From contig JYJJ01000037.1 of NCBI GenBank assembly GCA_003263775.1, positions 62,001-126,000 on the forward strand: 64,000 nt of DNA. Direction: 5' to 3'. The DNA comes from Vibrio maritimus. GTDB lineage: Bacteria > Pseudomonadota > Gammaproteobacteria > Enterobacterales > Vibrionaceae. The notes below the pieces were generated by a model. The model was not told the origin of the DNA and made no database searches. It saw only the letters and a list, made by a program, of their open reading frames with translations. Positions 19,390 to 28,288 of this stretch are shown here, one piece after another; the first letter of the stretch is position 1; every line of letters begins with the position of its first letter. A program made the translations under genes and the position numbers.

Positions 19390-19548
19390 ATGACTCGACT
19401 GTTAGCGATCGCTTTTCTTGTCGTGCTTGCCTTTATGCTGTTTCGCTATCGGACTAATGAAAAGGTCCAGAAAGTGGTCATAGTTACTGCCTTATCAGCG
19501 TTTGCGATCTACGTGACAACGCTGGTGATTTCAGAATTAATACGATAG
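19390..19548 (+). CDS. Small two-helix membrane protein (52 aa)
   Basis: A 52-residue protein with two hydrophobic segments (LLAIAFLVVLAFMLFRYR and VVIVTALSAFAIYVTTLVI) separated by a short charged loop, RTNEKVQK. This is a hairpin membrane protein. A strong SD (AAGGAG) lies 6 nt before ATG 19390. It is followed 24 nt after its stop by the coiled-coil membrane protein gene, so the two probably form an operon and may interact. I cannot name the family. Confidence 0.65.
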   Translation: MTRLLAIAFLVVLAFMLFRYRTNEKVQKVVIVTALSAFAIYVTTLVISELIR

Positions 19549-19572
19549 TAATGGTCACTCCCAGGAGTAGGT

Positions 19573-20316
19573 GTGGATAAGCAACAACAAAACCAACAAG
19601 CCGAGAATGATGACGTTGTTGTCATTGAGCAAAAAGACAATCGAGCTAGGCTCTATATAGGGATAGCAGCGGTGCTTGGTATTGCAACGGGTGGTCTGAT
19701 TGGCGCCTCTGTGACCCAAAATGATTGGCAGCAGCGCTACGCTGAACTCGAATCTCGCTATCAACAAACCGTGACTAAAACCGAAGACCATGAGCAAACA
19801 TTGACCGAGCAACTATCAATGGCAGAGTCGCAAGCGCAGCTTAAGCTTCGTAAAGCGGTAGAGGAGAAGGTTGCGGAACATCAAGAACAAGTTGCCGCTC
19901 TTGAGGAGCAAATTTCTAAGCTCGAACAAGACAAAACCGATTTGCAAAACCAGTTGTCGAGCAAAAAGCAGCAATTGGTAAAACAAGAAAAAGAAAACAC
20001 TCAGCTCGTTCGTAAAAATGACATTCAAAGCTCGATGTTTGAACAGTCTCAAGAGCTGTTTAAGCGTGAGGCTGAACTTAAAGCTGAAGTCGCCAAGCTA
20101 GAGCAAGAACGAGCCCAAATCACTCCAAACCTGCAAAGGTTAAAACAGGACTGTGACTTGTATCTTGAAGGTACGTCATGGGATGCGAAATCAGACTCTT
20201 GTGAACGTTACGACTCGGCTACGTCATCACTGAGTCAGATTGAACAGATGCTCAAAGTACACAATATGGATCTTAACCATATTGCTACTTTGAAAACTGA
20301 GCTGGGTATCCAATAG
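19573..20316 (+). CDS. Membrane-anchored coiled-coil protein of unknown function
   Basis: A 247-residue protein starting at GTG 19573 with AGGAG 5 nt upstream. A short Gln-rich cytoplasmic N-terminus is followed by one membrane helix (residues about 28-48, LYIGIAAVLGIATGGLIGASV). A long charged heptad-like coiled coil runs over residues 55-180 (Glu/Gln/Lys rich). The C-terminal part has two cysteines (KQDCDLY and DSCERY). Topology suggests a periplasmic coiled coil anchored by one helix. A hairpin follows the gene. Function is unknown. Confidence 0.72.
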   Translation: MDKQQQNQQAENDDVVVIEQKDNRARLYIGIAAVLGIATGGLIGASVTQNDWQQRYAELESRYQQTVTKTEDHEQTLTEQLSMAESQAQLKLRKAVEEKVAEHQEQVAALEEQISKLEQDKTDLQNQLSSKKQQLVKQEKENTQLVRKNDIQSSMFEQSQELFKREAELKAEVAKLEQERAQITPNLQRLKQDCDLYLEGTSWDAKSDSCERYDSATSSLSQIEQMLKVHNMDLNHIATLKTELGIQ

Positions 20317-20327
20317 CACGCAGTCCG

Positions 20328-20371
20328 CTTCCTTTTGTTTCTTACTATGTGTAACAAAAAGCAAAAGGAAG
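20328..20371 (+). terminator. Hairpin after the coiled-coil gene
   Basis: Arms CTTCCTTTTG (20328-20337) and CAAAAGGAAG (20362-20371) are perfect 10-mers separated by 24 nt, and the inner part can pair further. The following T-rich stretch is short. It is likely the end of the 19.4-20.3 kb transcript. The rest of 20372-20556 shows no gene. Confidence 0.6.
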
Positions 20372-20556
20372 TGCTTTCCTAGCAAATACGGGCTGCATCA
20401 AATCTTAATGCAATTGATACGTTTCTCTGCGAATCTTCTTCACACCTAACTCGTAATTCCCATCGCCGTACGTGGCCCCCTTATTTCAAACTTCTAGACT
20501 GTCGTTAACATCTAATTCAATGCCATTTTAAGTAAAAGAATGGAGAGACAGTTAAC

Positions 20557-21419
20557 GTGTATAAGCCGATGGAAAAAGTATCAACACTCGTTGTTTTTGC
20601 TGCACTAGCGGCAAAAGTGGACGCGCACGGACTTCAATTTCTCGATCAAGCCCCTAACGTCACTAACGCTTTGGAGTACCATCAGGATATCGACCTTGCG
20701 AGCTATTATGTCAGCGAAAAACTCGATGGAATTCGAGCAATTTGGACAGGGAAGGAGTTGGTCACACGATCCGGTCGCATTTTAAATGCTCCCAAATGGT
20801 TCGTTAAGGATCTACCTGAGATAACGATTGAAGGGGAGCTATGGGCAGGAAGAGGAGGCTTTGGCAAAGTACAAAAACAGTACTTGATAAAGTGCCCGAT
20901 TCATCACAGTGGCAAGCGATTACTTTTATGCTGTTTGATGTGCCAGGTCATTTAGGTTCATTTGAACAGCGATACGGTTACCTAAAAAACTATTGTGAGT
21001 CGCTGCCGTACACGCACATTCAGTGTGTTGAACAAAAAGTTGTAGAGACGCACAAAGATCTACAAGCTTTACTTACACAAGTGACCCACGATGAAGCTGA
21101 AGGCTTAATGCTCAAAAAGCGCCATGAAATTTATCACCCTGGCCGAAATAATAGCTTAATAAAAGTAAAAACCGTTCAAGATACAGAAGGGATTGTCGTT
21201 GGATATAAACCAGGAAAAGGAAAGTACGACGGCATGATGGGGGCAATACTCGTGGAGATAAACGGTGGTGTTCGGCTGTATATCGGTACGGGTTTTACTG
21301 ACGAAGAGAGAGCCAACCCACCAGCAATCGGGAAGACGGTGACGTTTAAGCACAATGGGTGGACTGAAAATGGCATTCCGCGCTTTGCGCGATACCACCG
21401 TATACGAGAGACAGAGTAA
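20557..21419 (+). CDS. Small ATP-dependent DNA ligase, probably exported (frameshifted)
   Basis: Seals nicks in DNA using ATP. The nucleotidyltransferase motif I is SEKLDGIRA, with Lys as the adenylated residue. RSGRIL follows, then EGELWAGRGGF, EGLMLKK and an OB-fold part ending with ITFKHNGWTENG-like sequence. The minimal size (about 287 residues) and hydrophobic N-terminus (STLVVFAALAAKVDA, cleavage near AHG) match the periplasmic LigE class of Vibrio, Haemophilus and Neisseria. One a is missing near 20875; with it GKVQK joins TVLDKVPDSSQ. Start is GTG 20557 or ATG 20569. Periplasmic location suggests a link to DNA uptake, which is inference. Confidence 0.88.
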
Positions 21420-21433
21420 CAAAGATAAGGCTT

Positions 21434-22459
21434 CTATCGACTCACCACTGAGGACAAGTCGCGACCACAGCGTTTAAAAAGACCTTTCCAGTAGTCGACA
21501 TGTGCCCGGTTTGCTAGCTTGAAGGCGAGATGCCTTGCCTTTAGGTTGTAGCCGCTGTCATCCGTGGTCTGGAGCAGTGCCGATACAAACAGGGTTTGAG
21601 CCGACAATGCCTGATATTCAGAATCTAGATAAGAGAGGTAGGGTTGCACCTCTTTGACAAAGACGTTGTTGAAGACATTAACCAGATAATTAAAGCGCGA
21701 CATGTCGCGGTTTTTACCACAAGGAATGCTATCGTCATATTGATTAAGTTGCGCTGTGACCGTTTGTAACCATCTCTCACTTGCTTCCAAAGAAAAAGCC
21801 AAACGCCCAATCACGTTCTGTTTTTCAAGTATTTCTTGATAGTCAGTCAGTAGTGGCGGGCGCTCAAGCGTTCCTCGTTCGCTGGTAGCAATGAATTTGG
21901 CAACAGCATTGAAAGCCTCTAATGGTTCTCTTATTTGTAATGCATTGCTGCCATCGCGCTTCACAATCCAATCCGAACCACTGAGTTGCAGCCGCATGGC
22001 ATCACTGGTGTAAACAAGATTAAAAAAGTAGTCAGGTAAGTACTGATACTTCACATCCAAGATTTTCTGCAGACTTTCTTTAAGCTCTGGCTCAATTTGG
22101 TTTGAGGTTAAGCAGCGCTCAAGCCCATCAATAAGCTGCAGTTGGTAGTCGAAGTTTCTAAACTGATCTTGAACTTTGCCAAGCACTGAGTTGCGTTCTG
22201 CAATTAAGCCAAATAGATTGCATTTTCTTAGCTGATAGCTGTCCACTAGACCAAGGGTCGTACGTGGTATTTCTTTGGTAAGCTGACGCTTTGCGGGAAG
22301 CTCGACCAGCTCAAGAACCGGGGCAGGGATGAGTTCGCTTTGCTGAATGTTGGCAATGCGCTCCTGGTAATCAAGAAAGCGCTCATTCGGTGTATCGCTA
22401 AAACAACCTGTCATCATTGCAACAAAAAGCATTAATGATGACTTGGCGATTAATTTCAT
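21434..22459 (-). CDS. DUF3080-like lipoprotein
   Basis: A lipoprotein of about 341 residues. The signal sequence MKLIAKSSLMLFVAMMTGC has lipobox MTGC, then SDTPNERFLDYQERIANI, which I associate with the DUF3080 family of gammaproteobacteria. The mature part is predominantly helical-looking, with four cysteines spread along it. I chose ATG 22459 because it begins directly with a lipoprotein signal; a GTG at 22486 would add nine residues. It converges on the ligase gene with 14 nt between stops. Its function is not known. Confidence 0.72.
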   Translation of the reverse strand: MKLIAKSSLMLFVAMMTGCFSDTPNERFLDYQERIANIQQSELIPAPVLELVELPAKRQLTKEIPRTTLGLVDSYQLRKCNLFGLIAERNSVLGKVQDQFRNFDYQLQLIDGLERCLTSNQIEPELKESLQKILDVKYQYLPDYFFNLVYTSDAMRLQLSGSDWIVKRDGSNALQIREPLEAFNAVAKFIATSERGTLERPPLLTDYQEILEKQNVIGRLAFSLEASERWLQTVTAQLNQYDDSIPCGKNRDMSRFNYLVNVFNNVFVKEVQPYLSYLDSEYQALSAQTLFVSALLQTTDDSGYNLKARHLAFKLANRAHVDYWKGLFKRCGRDLSSVVSR

Positions 22460-22665
22460 TGAAAGCGAAATCTCTTTAGTGCGCACGGTAAGTCTGACTC
22501 CCTGAGGTGCGAGTGAACATTTGTCTGCCTCAATTACCTGTTACGTAATCTTAGTGCATAGCTGATCAGTAGGAGGTTTGAGATAAATGCTTATCTTCTC
22601 ACAAACCTCAAGAGATAGATCTTTTACTATGGATGGTAATTGATGACTCAAACAATGGAGCTGAA

Positions 22666-23022
22666 ATGAGTGAGCAAGTAAAACTGGACTACGTTGAATT
22701 TGCGGCCAGTGATTTAGACAAAACAAAACGATTCTTTACTGCTGTATTTGACTGGTCTTTTCAGGATTATGGCGATGACTATACAGCGTTTGAGAATCAA
22801 GGTTTGAATGGTGGGTTCTATCGTGCAGACTTATGTTCAACCGCAGCGAATGGTGGCGCACTACTTGTCTTCTATAGTGCAAATATAGAGGCAACATACA
22901 AAAAGGTTGAGGCCAACCAAGGTGTGATTATTCGCGAAATCTTTGACTTTCCCGGCGGTTGTCGCTTCCATTTTACTGAGCCGAGTGGCAACGAGTTTGC
23001 TGTTTGGTCTGAGTCACGTTAG
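22666..23022 (+). CDS. VOC-family (glyoxalase/bleomycin-resistance fold) protein
   Basis: A 118-residue single-module VOC protein. KLDYVEFAASDLDKTKRFFTAVFDWSF gives the first beta-alpha-beta unit and GGCRFHFTEPSGNEFAVW the C-terminal metal-site strand with Glu. The start ATG 22666 has GGAG upstream; an in-frame ATG at 22633 lacks an SD. Such proteins are often lactoylglutathione-lyase-like or of unknown substrate. It stands alone between divergent neighbours and ends near a hairpin shared with purT. Confidence 0.85.
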   Translation: MSEQVKLDYVEFAASDLDKTKRFFTAVFDWSFQDYGDDYTAFENQGLNGGFYRADLCSTAANGGALLVFYSANIEATYKKVEANQGVIIREIFDFPGGCRFHFTEPSGNEFAVWSESR

Positions 23023-23047
23023 CATCAATGTGCTGAGTCGATAATAT

Positions 23048-23083
23048 AAAGCAGGCTCTGAATCATTCCAGAGCCTGCTCTTG
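23048..23083. terminator. Terminator between the VOC gene and purT
   Basis: Arms AGCAGGCTCTG (23050-23060) and CAGAGCCTGCT (23069-23079) enclose an 8-nt loop, a perfect 11-bp stem. T-rich sequence follows on the minus strand, so it can end purT, and perhaps the VOC gene too. Confidence 0.8.
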
Positions 23084-23105
23084 TGCGTGAATAGAACGCG
23101 AGAAC

Positions 23106-24281
23106 TTAGTAAATGACTTTTACTTTCTTCGCGCAGTTCACTGCTTCATCTACCGCTGTTTCGAGCGATTTACGTTTAGTCAGTACCACACCTAAACGGC
23201 GACGACCGTCGATATCGGGCTTACCGAACAGTCGCACTTGAGTTTGTGGTAGCGCTAGCGCTTCATCAAGACCTTCAAAACGAATGTTGTTAGAAGTGCC
23301 TTGACCAAGAATTACGGCTGATGCAGCTGGACCATATTGCGCAATGCTGTTGACCGGCATACCGGTAAACGCACGAACATGAAGAGCAAACTCGGACATT
23401 TCTTGAGAGATCAGTGTGACTAGTCCCGTGTCGTGAGGACGTGGCGACACTTCATTGAAAATTACTTTGTCACCTTTAACGAACAGCTCGACACCAAAAA
23501 TACCGTAACCACCAAGTGCGTTGACCACTTGTTCAGCCGTGTACTCCGCCGCTTTACGTGCATTCTCGGTCATTACCTGCGGCTGCCAAGATTCGCGGTA
23601 GTCGCCATCTTCCTGGCGATGGCCAATTGGCGCACAGAAGTGAACGCCGTCAACCGCGCGTACTGTCAGTAATGTAATCTCGTAATCAAAGTCGATGAAA
23701 CCTTCTACGATGACACGTCCAGCGCCAGTGCGACCACCTTCCTGAGCATATGTCCACGCTTTCTCGATGTCCGCTTCGGTTTTGATAACACTTTGACCTT
23801 TGCCCGAAGAGCTCATTACCGGCTTAACGACACAAGGAACACCAACGTGTTCAACCGCTGCTTTAAAATCGTCATAGTTGTCAGCAAACTGGTAAGGGGA
23901 GGTATTCAACCCCAGTTCTTCTGCTGCTAGGCGTCGGATCCCTTCACGGTTCATGGTGAGTTTGGTCGCATTCGCAGTAGGGACAACATTGAGTCCTTTG
24001 CTTTCTAGCTCTACTAACTTGTCCGTTGCGATGGCTTCAATTTCAGGAACCACATAGCTTGGTTTTTCTTTTTCGATGATGGCTTCGAGCGCTTCCCCAT
24101 CCAACATGTCAAGTACATAGCTTCGGTGAGCGACTTGCATTGCTGGTGCATCTTCGTAGCGATCACAGGCGATGACTTCTAAACCAAGTCGCTGACATTC
24201 GATGGCGACCTCTTTACCCAGTTCACCAGAGCCCAACAGTAGTACACGTGTAGCGTTTTCACGAGTTGCTGTACCAAACAT
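23106..24281 (-). CDS. purT: Formate-dependent phosphoribosylglycinamide formyltransferase (GAR transformylase 2)
   Basis: ATP-grasp enzyme that formylates GAR using formate and ATP in purine synthesis. The 391-residue length is exact for PurT. Visible features are the N-terminal [20 protein letters not shown], the ATP-grasp segment [15 protein letters not shown], and the metal-binding [18 protein letters not shown] PurR-type palindrome lies 61 nt upstream of the start, consistent with purine repression. It is monocistronic between terminators. No defect was seen. Confidence 0.97.
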   Translation of the reverse strand: MFGTATRENATRVLLLGSGELGKEVAIECQRLGLEVIACDRYEDAPAMQVAHRSYVLDMLDGEALEAIIEKEKPSYVVPEIEAIATDKLVELESKGLNVVPTANATKLTMNREGIRRLAAEELGLNTSPYQFADNYDDFKAAVEHVGVPCVVKPVMSSSGKGQSVIKTEADIEKAWTYAQEGGRTGAGRVIVEGFIDFDYEITLLTVRAVDGVHFCAPIGHRQEDGDYRESWQPQVMTENARKAAEYTAEQVVNALGGYGIFGVELFVKGDKVIFNEVSPRPHDTGLVTLISQEMSEFALHVRAFTGMPVNSIAQYGPAASAVILGQGTSNNIRFEGLDEALALPQTQVRLFGKPDIDGRRRLGVVLTKRKSLETAVDEAVNCAKKVKVIY

Positions 24282-24341
24282 ATAAAATCCTTGACGTTCA
24301 TGAGGAAGAATTGCGGAGGATCATACTGGATTATCTTCAAA

Positions 24342-24357
24342 AAGCAAACGTTTGCGT
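24342..24357. promoter_or_regulatory. PurR operator upstream of purT
   Basis: AAGCAAACGTTTGCGT matches the ACGCAAACGTTTGCGT purine-repressor consensus, with a perfect central 12-mer GCAAACGTTTGC. It lies 61-76 nt upstream of the purT start on the minus strand, a normal promoter position. Confidence 0.88.
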
Positions 24358-24384
24358 GGAAAATAAATTGAGATATTTGAATCG

Positions 24385-24425
24385 TTAAAAAAATAGCCTC
24401 GCGATAGGGCGAGGCTATGATTTTG
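24385..24425 (-). terminator. Terminator of cdd
   Basis: Perfect 10-bp arms ATAGCCTCGC (24393-24402) and GCGAGGCTAT (24409-24418) are followed on the minus strand by a run of T. It ends the cdd transcript 37 nt after the stop. Confidence 0.85.
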
Positions 24426-24461
24426 TTTAATAAAGCTGATTTCGTTCAATAGAACAGTTGG

Positions 24462-25349
24462 CTAAAGAGCGACATATTCTAATGGAATATCTGGGTCGAT
24501 CGCTTCAAGCGTCGCTTGTGTGTCAGCTAGGTGGCTAATTTTACCGGAGGCCATCTCTGCAAGCGCCACGAGTTGAATATCTTCGAACGACTGCCCTGCA
24601 AGTAATAGTTGCATGAAAGCAACTTGAAGCGGAGGAAGGCTAGGGTTAAATGCTGCATTTTCCGCATAAGCACCTTTGTAGGTATTGCCGTCTTTGGTGC
24701 TAATAGCAACGCCGCTAAGGTTTTTAGTATATGGTGAGTGGCTTTGATTAAGCGCATCAACAGCAGAGAGAACCAATGTGTCTGTTTCATCGGTAGAAAG
24801 CCCGTGCTGTTTAGGGCTCATTAGCGCATCGGTAATACCTAAATCTTTAGGACCGAACGATTCTGGTAGGTACTCTTGTAACGTCATCTCATCACGTTGT
24901 GGCAATTGCACAACCAAAGAGTCTGCGGTGGTCAGCTCATTCATGAACTGACGACAGTGACCGCACGGACTGTAGTTGATGGTTATGTCCTTCAGACCTG
25001 TTTCACCTTTCATCCAAGCGTGGCTAATAGCGGACTGCTCGGCATGAACGGTTTGGCCAAGTTGAGCTCCAATGATTTCCATGTTGGCACCAAAATACAG
25101 GCGTCCGGATAGTCCACGAACGATCGCGCCAACAAAAAACTCTGAAATCGGCGCATAGGAATACGCTGCTGCAAAAGGTAAAAGGGCGACACGAAGCTCG
25201 CTATCGTCAAGACCAGACAAAGCCTGGAGCTTTTCAAACTGCTCTTTGGACAAAGTCGCATCGAAATCTGGAGCCGTTAAAATAGGCTTTAAAAAGGTAG
25301 CAATATGCTCTGGAGTGTCGGCCAACGCAGAATCAAAACGATCAGTCAT
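24462..25349 (-). CDS. cdd: Cytidine deaminase
   Basis: Deaminates cytidine and deoxycytidine to uridine and deoxyuridine for nucleoside salvage. Zinc-site motifs are intact: [13 protein letters not shown] with the His ligand and catalytic Glu, and [12 protein letters not shown] with the two Cys ligands. The 295-residue length fits the two-domain enterobacterial type with a degenerate C-terminal copy. The gene order yohJ-yohK-cdd is the same as in E. coli. The upstream region has a CRP-like site and a CytR-like inverted repeat, matching known CRP/CytR control of cdd. Confidence 0.97.
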   Translation of the reverse strand: MTDRFDSALADTPEHIATFLKPILTAPDFDATLSKEQFEKLQALSGLDDSELRVALLPFAAAYSYAPISEFFVGAIVRGLSGRLYFGANMEIIGAQLGQTVHAEQSAISHAWMKGETGLKDITINYSPCGHCRQFMNELTTADSLVVQLPQRDEMTLQEYLPESFGPKDLGITDALMSPKQHGLSTDETDTLVLSAVDALNQSHSPYTKNLSGVAISTKDGNTYKGAYAENAAFNPSLPPLQVAFMQLLLAGQSFEDIQLVALAEMASGKISHLADTQATLEAIDPDIPLEYVAL

Positions 25350-25407
25350 GCGGTTTCCTATGTGATGAAGTGTTTTTTACATTCTAAGCAAGTTTTGAGG
25401 ATATAAA

Positions 25408-25423
25408 GGTGATGCCGATCACA
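25408..25423. promoter_or_regulatory. CRP-like site upstream of cdd
   Basis: GGTGA-TGCCGA-TCACA differs from the TGTGA-N6-TCACA consensus by one base. It lies about 60 nt upstream of the cdd start. The E. coli cdd gene is known to be CRP-activated. Confidence 0.65.
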
Positions 25424-25431
25424 TGCATGGC

Positions 25432-25453
25432 TGCAACAATTGTAAATGTTGCA
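25432..25453. promoter_or_regulatory. CytR-like operator upstream of cdd
   Basis: TGCAAC (25432-25437) and GTTGCA (25448-25453) form an inverted repeat with a 10-nt spacer, a spacing accepted by CytR. It adjoins the CRP-like site, the usual CytR-CRP arrangement of nucleoside promoters. Confidence 0.6.
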
Positions 25454-25511
25454 ATATAAGAGTGATGTCACACAAAGGGCGGGTTGCTAGATCTGACAAC
25501 CGCAATAGGTA

Positions 25512-26198
25512 TTAGTGAAGCCAATGGCTCAACCAAATCGAAAAGGCGAACATAGATGGCGCAAGCACTGAGGTAATGACGCCGCATATCACGAGTGCTA
25601 GAGAGCTAAAGGCGGCATCGCGAGGATCTTTTTCAGCGCTTGTTGCAGTGCCTAAGGCGTGAGATACCGTCCCCATGGTGAGACCTTTCGCAATCGGGTG
25701 GGTGACGCCTAATAGTTGGTAAATTGGATAGGCCATAATGGCACCAAATAGGCCAACAAGTAGCACAAGGATGGCTGCAATTGCTGGTTCTCCACCGAGG
25801 TGACTAGAAACCTCCATCGCGATAGGAGTAGTTACAGACTTACCGAGTAAGCTAGCAATAAGCTCCATATCTGCACCCAGCAATACGGCGATAATCGATG
25901 CGGTAAACATAGAAGCGATGCTTCCTACACCACAGGCGAGGGCGATAATGCGCCAGTTTTGGCGTATCTGAGGAAGTTGCTCGTACAGAGGGTAGGCGAG
26001 GGCAACAACCGCTGGTTGAAGCAAGTAGCTGATCCACTCGTTGTCCGCGTAATAGGTATCAAACGGTACATTTAGCACCAGTAACAGAGGGATTAACATT
26101 GCGATGCTAAGTAAAAGCGGATTGAAAATAGGATTCTTAGCTTTTATGGCGATATAGCGTGCAATAAAAAATACAATAACGGTTACAGGGAGCCACAT
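25512..26198 (-). CDS. yohK: LrgB/YohK-family membrane protein
   Basis: An integral membrane protein of 228 residues and about six to seven segments. It belongs to the LrgB family (CidB/LrgB), whose members are linked to murein hydrolase control or metabolite (pyruvate/glycolate) export in other bacteria. Conserved stretches include LLGKSVTTPIAMEVSSHLGG and the C-terminal GTVSHALGTATSAEKD. It starts one base after its partner's stop and precedes cdd, as in E. coli yohJ-yohK-cdd. The exact role in vibrios is unknown. Confidence 0.9.
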   Translation of the reverse strand: MWLPVTVIVFFIARYIAIKAKNPIFNPLLLSIAMLIPLLLVLNVPFDTYYADNEWISYLLQPAVVALAYPLYEQLPQIRQNWRIIALACGVGSIASMFTASIIAVLLGADMELIASLLGKSVTTPIAMEVSSHLGGEPAIAAILVLLVGLFGAIMAYPIYQLLGVTHPIAKGLTMGTVSHALGTATSAEKDPRDAAFSSLALVICGVITSVLAPSMFAFSIWLSHWLH

Positions 26199-26199
26199 A

Positions 26200-26565
26200 T
26201 CATTTGTCTCCCTTCTTTAAAAAGCGATCAAGGAACACCGAAAGCACAATCAACACAATCAAAGAGCCGCCCACTGCGCTAGCTAGAATAGGGAGTGCGT
26301 TGCTTACTAGCATATCGAAGTGATTCATCAGGCCGACACTTATTGGCACAAAAAGCAAAATCATATAGCGAATAAATACATGAGCTCCGGGTTGCACTAA
26401 GCGAACCGGAATCACGCCGCTGGCTAGACCGGCAAATAAAAGCAACATTCCAAACACACTTCCGGGAATGGATACGTCGAGTAGGCTTTGAAGGGCGTTA
26501 CCTAACCAAAGTGAAACAAAAATAATGGCAAAAGAGGCTACATAGCGAAGCACGGTTTTTAGCAT
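26200..26565 (-). CDS. yohJ: LrgA/YohJ-family membrane protein
   Basis: A 121-residue protein with four membrane helices of the LrgA/CidA type. SIPGSVFGMLLLF and the segment MILLFVPISVGLMNHF are typical. It forms a unit with the LrgB-type gene that starts one base after its stop. LrgA/B pairs are thought to act together in the inner membrane, by analogy with holin-like or carboxylate transport systems. No defect was seen. Confidence 0.9.
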   Translation of the reverse strand: MLKTVLRYVASFAIIFVSLWLGNALQSLLDVSIPGSVFGMLLLFAGLASGVIPVRLVQPGAHVFIRYMILLFVPISVGLMNHFDMLVSNALPILASAVGGSLIVLIVLSVFLDRFLKKGDK

Positions 26566-26656
26566 GGCTTCCTCTTAGTAAAAAATAGAGTGTTCATACA
26601 GTGGGCAGCCTAAACATAGAATCATTAGGCTGCCTTCGACTACGAGGATGAAGGTG

Positions 26657-28082
26657 TTAAGAAACGAGACGCTCCACGTAGCGGTAGACGGATTTTAGTA
26701 TGGCGAGCTTTTTCTCGTCAGACTCATGTTCGTGAACTAAGTTTTCCATATTTAGCATGTATCTTCAATACGACTTCGAAAAACTCACGACAATGATTTG
26801 CCCATCTTGTCTGCTCCGACTCATCAAGCGTCCAAGCAAAATGGCGCGCGCGATATCGGAAAAGCAGAGACTCAATTCTAGAATCACTAAAACTAATGTC
26901 TAATGCTGACAGATTATTCGGATCTGTTTCGCGAATAATATCCATCGCGCTTTTATCCGCAGGAGTGAAAAATCCACTGTAGAGTTGAGTATCGACATCA
27001 TTGTCTTCTGCATATTCACGTTCAATGCTGTAAAGGCCGATCAACTTCTCACGAACTTCTGGGTGCTGTTTAATAAGCGCCAGGTTTTTTAAACACTGCT
27101 CGCGGTCAATACCAATGTTTGCTGCATTTTCGGCGGTGAGTGTTTTGGCGGGCGCTAGAATTGGGCACTTGTTTAAGTGAATGAGTTTCAGTGGAACCGG
27201 GAGCTCATCTTGGCCAAGTTCATCTCGCTTGGTGTAGAGTCGTTGGTGCAGCGCTTCAACATCAAGATCGAGCAAAGGCTGAGGATCTTTCGCTAAATCC
27301 GCGACAATAACTGCGTTTTGATTGGTAGGATGCCAGGCAATTGGTACGACCCAGCTAGTGTACTGACACTCTTTCCCGAGCATTCCTGATACGTGCATTA
27401 GTGGCGTCATATTGACGATATCAACCAGCTCGTTCAGTTTGCGCTTTTGGCGCATTGAATAGAAATAATCAAACAGCTTAGGCTGGGCCGCTTTAACTTT
27501 TTTCGCGAGCTCAATAGTAGCGATGACATCGGCCATCGCATCGTGAGCATTTTCATGCTCAATACCGTTGGCAACAGAAAGGTGCTCCAGTTTGAAGCTA
27601 GTAAATCCTTCTTCATTTTCTGGCCACTCAATACCATCTGGGCGCAGTGCGTGACACGCTCTCATGACATCGAGCAGATCCCAGCGAGAGTTGCCGTTTT
27701 GCCAACTCCACGCATACGGGTCGATGAAGTTGCGGTAGCAGGTGTATCGAGTCACTTCATCGTCAAAGCGAATGCTGTTATAGCCGAGACTGGTGGTATT
27801 TGGCGTCGCTAATTGTTCATGGATCTTGGCGATGAACTCAGGCTCCGAGAGCCCTTTTTCTTGGCATAGCTGAGGGGTAATTCCGGTAATGAGCGCAGCT
27901 TCTGGTGAAGGAAGGTAATCGGCGGGTGGTTGGCAATAAATGACCAAAGGCTCGCCAATGATATTAAAGTCTGCATCCGTTCTTACCCCAGCGAACTGAC
28001 AAGGTCTGTCTTTCGCCGGGCTCACCCCCAAGTTTCGTAATCGAAGAAGAAAAAAGTGGGTTGGTGCTGAGACATGGGGCAT
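26657..28082 (-). CDS. sbcB: Exodeoxyribonuclease I (three local frame slips)
   Basis: Processive 3'-5' single-strand DNA exonuclease used in recombination and mismatch repair. From ATG 28082 the repaired protein has 475 residues, the E. coli length. Motif II SLGYNSIRFDDE and motif III HDAMADV are intact. Near 28030-28050 the frame slips by one extra T and returns by one missing G. This scrambles the eight residues of motif I, which should read FDYETWG and contain the catalytic Asp and Glu. Near 26758 another base is missing: beyond the printed stop, MENLVHEHESDEKK runs to a stop at 26657. All three are probably sequencing errors. Confidence 0.92.
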
Positions 28083-28288
28083 GCTTCCTTTGTTCTGAGA
28101 GAGAGCCTTTACAATCAGGGCTTTCCGTTGAGTCCATATTAGACCACCGCTGCCAAAACATGGCAATCAACAATCTATTTTTAAGATGCTGTTGCTGTCT
28201 AATTGTTCATTCATCTTTACTTTTAAAGGAAATATACAATACGGCCAATTGTTTACTATATTAAAAGAAAAAAGGCGAGGTACATTAC

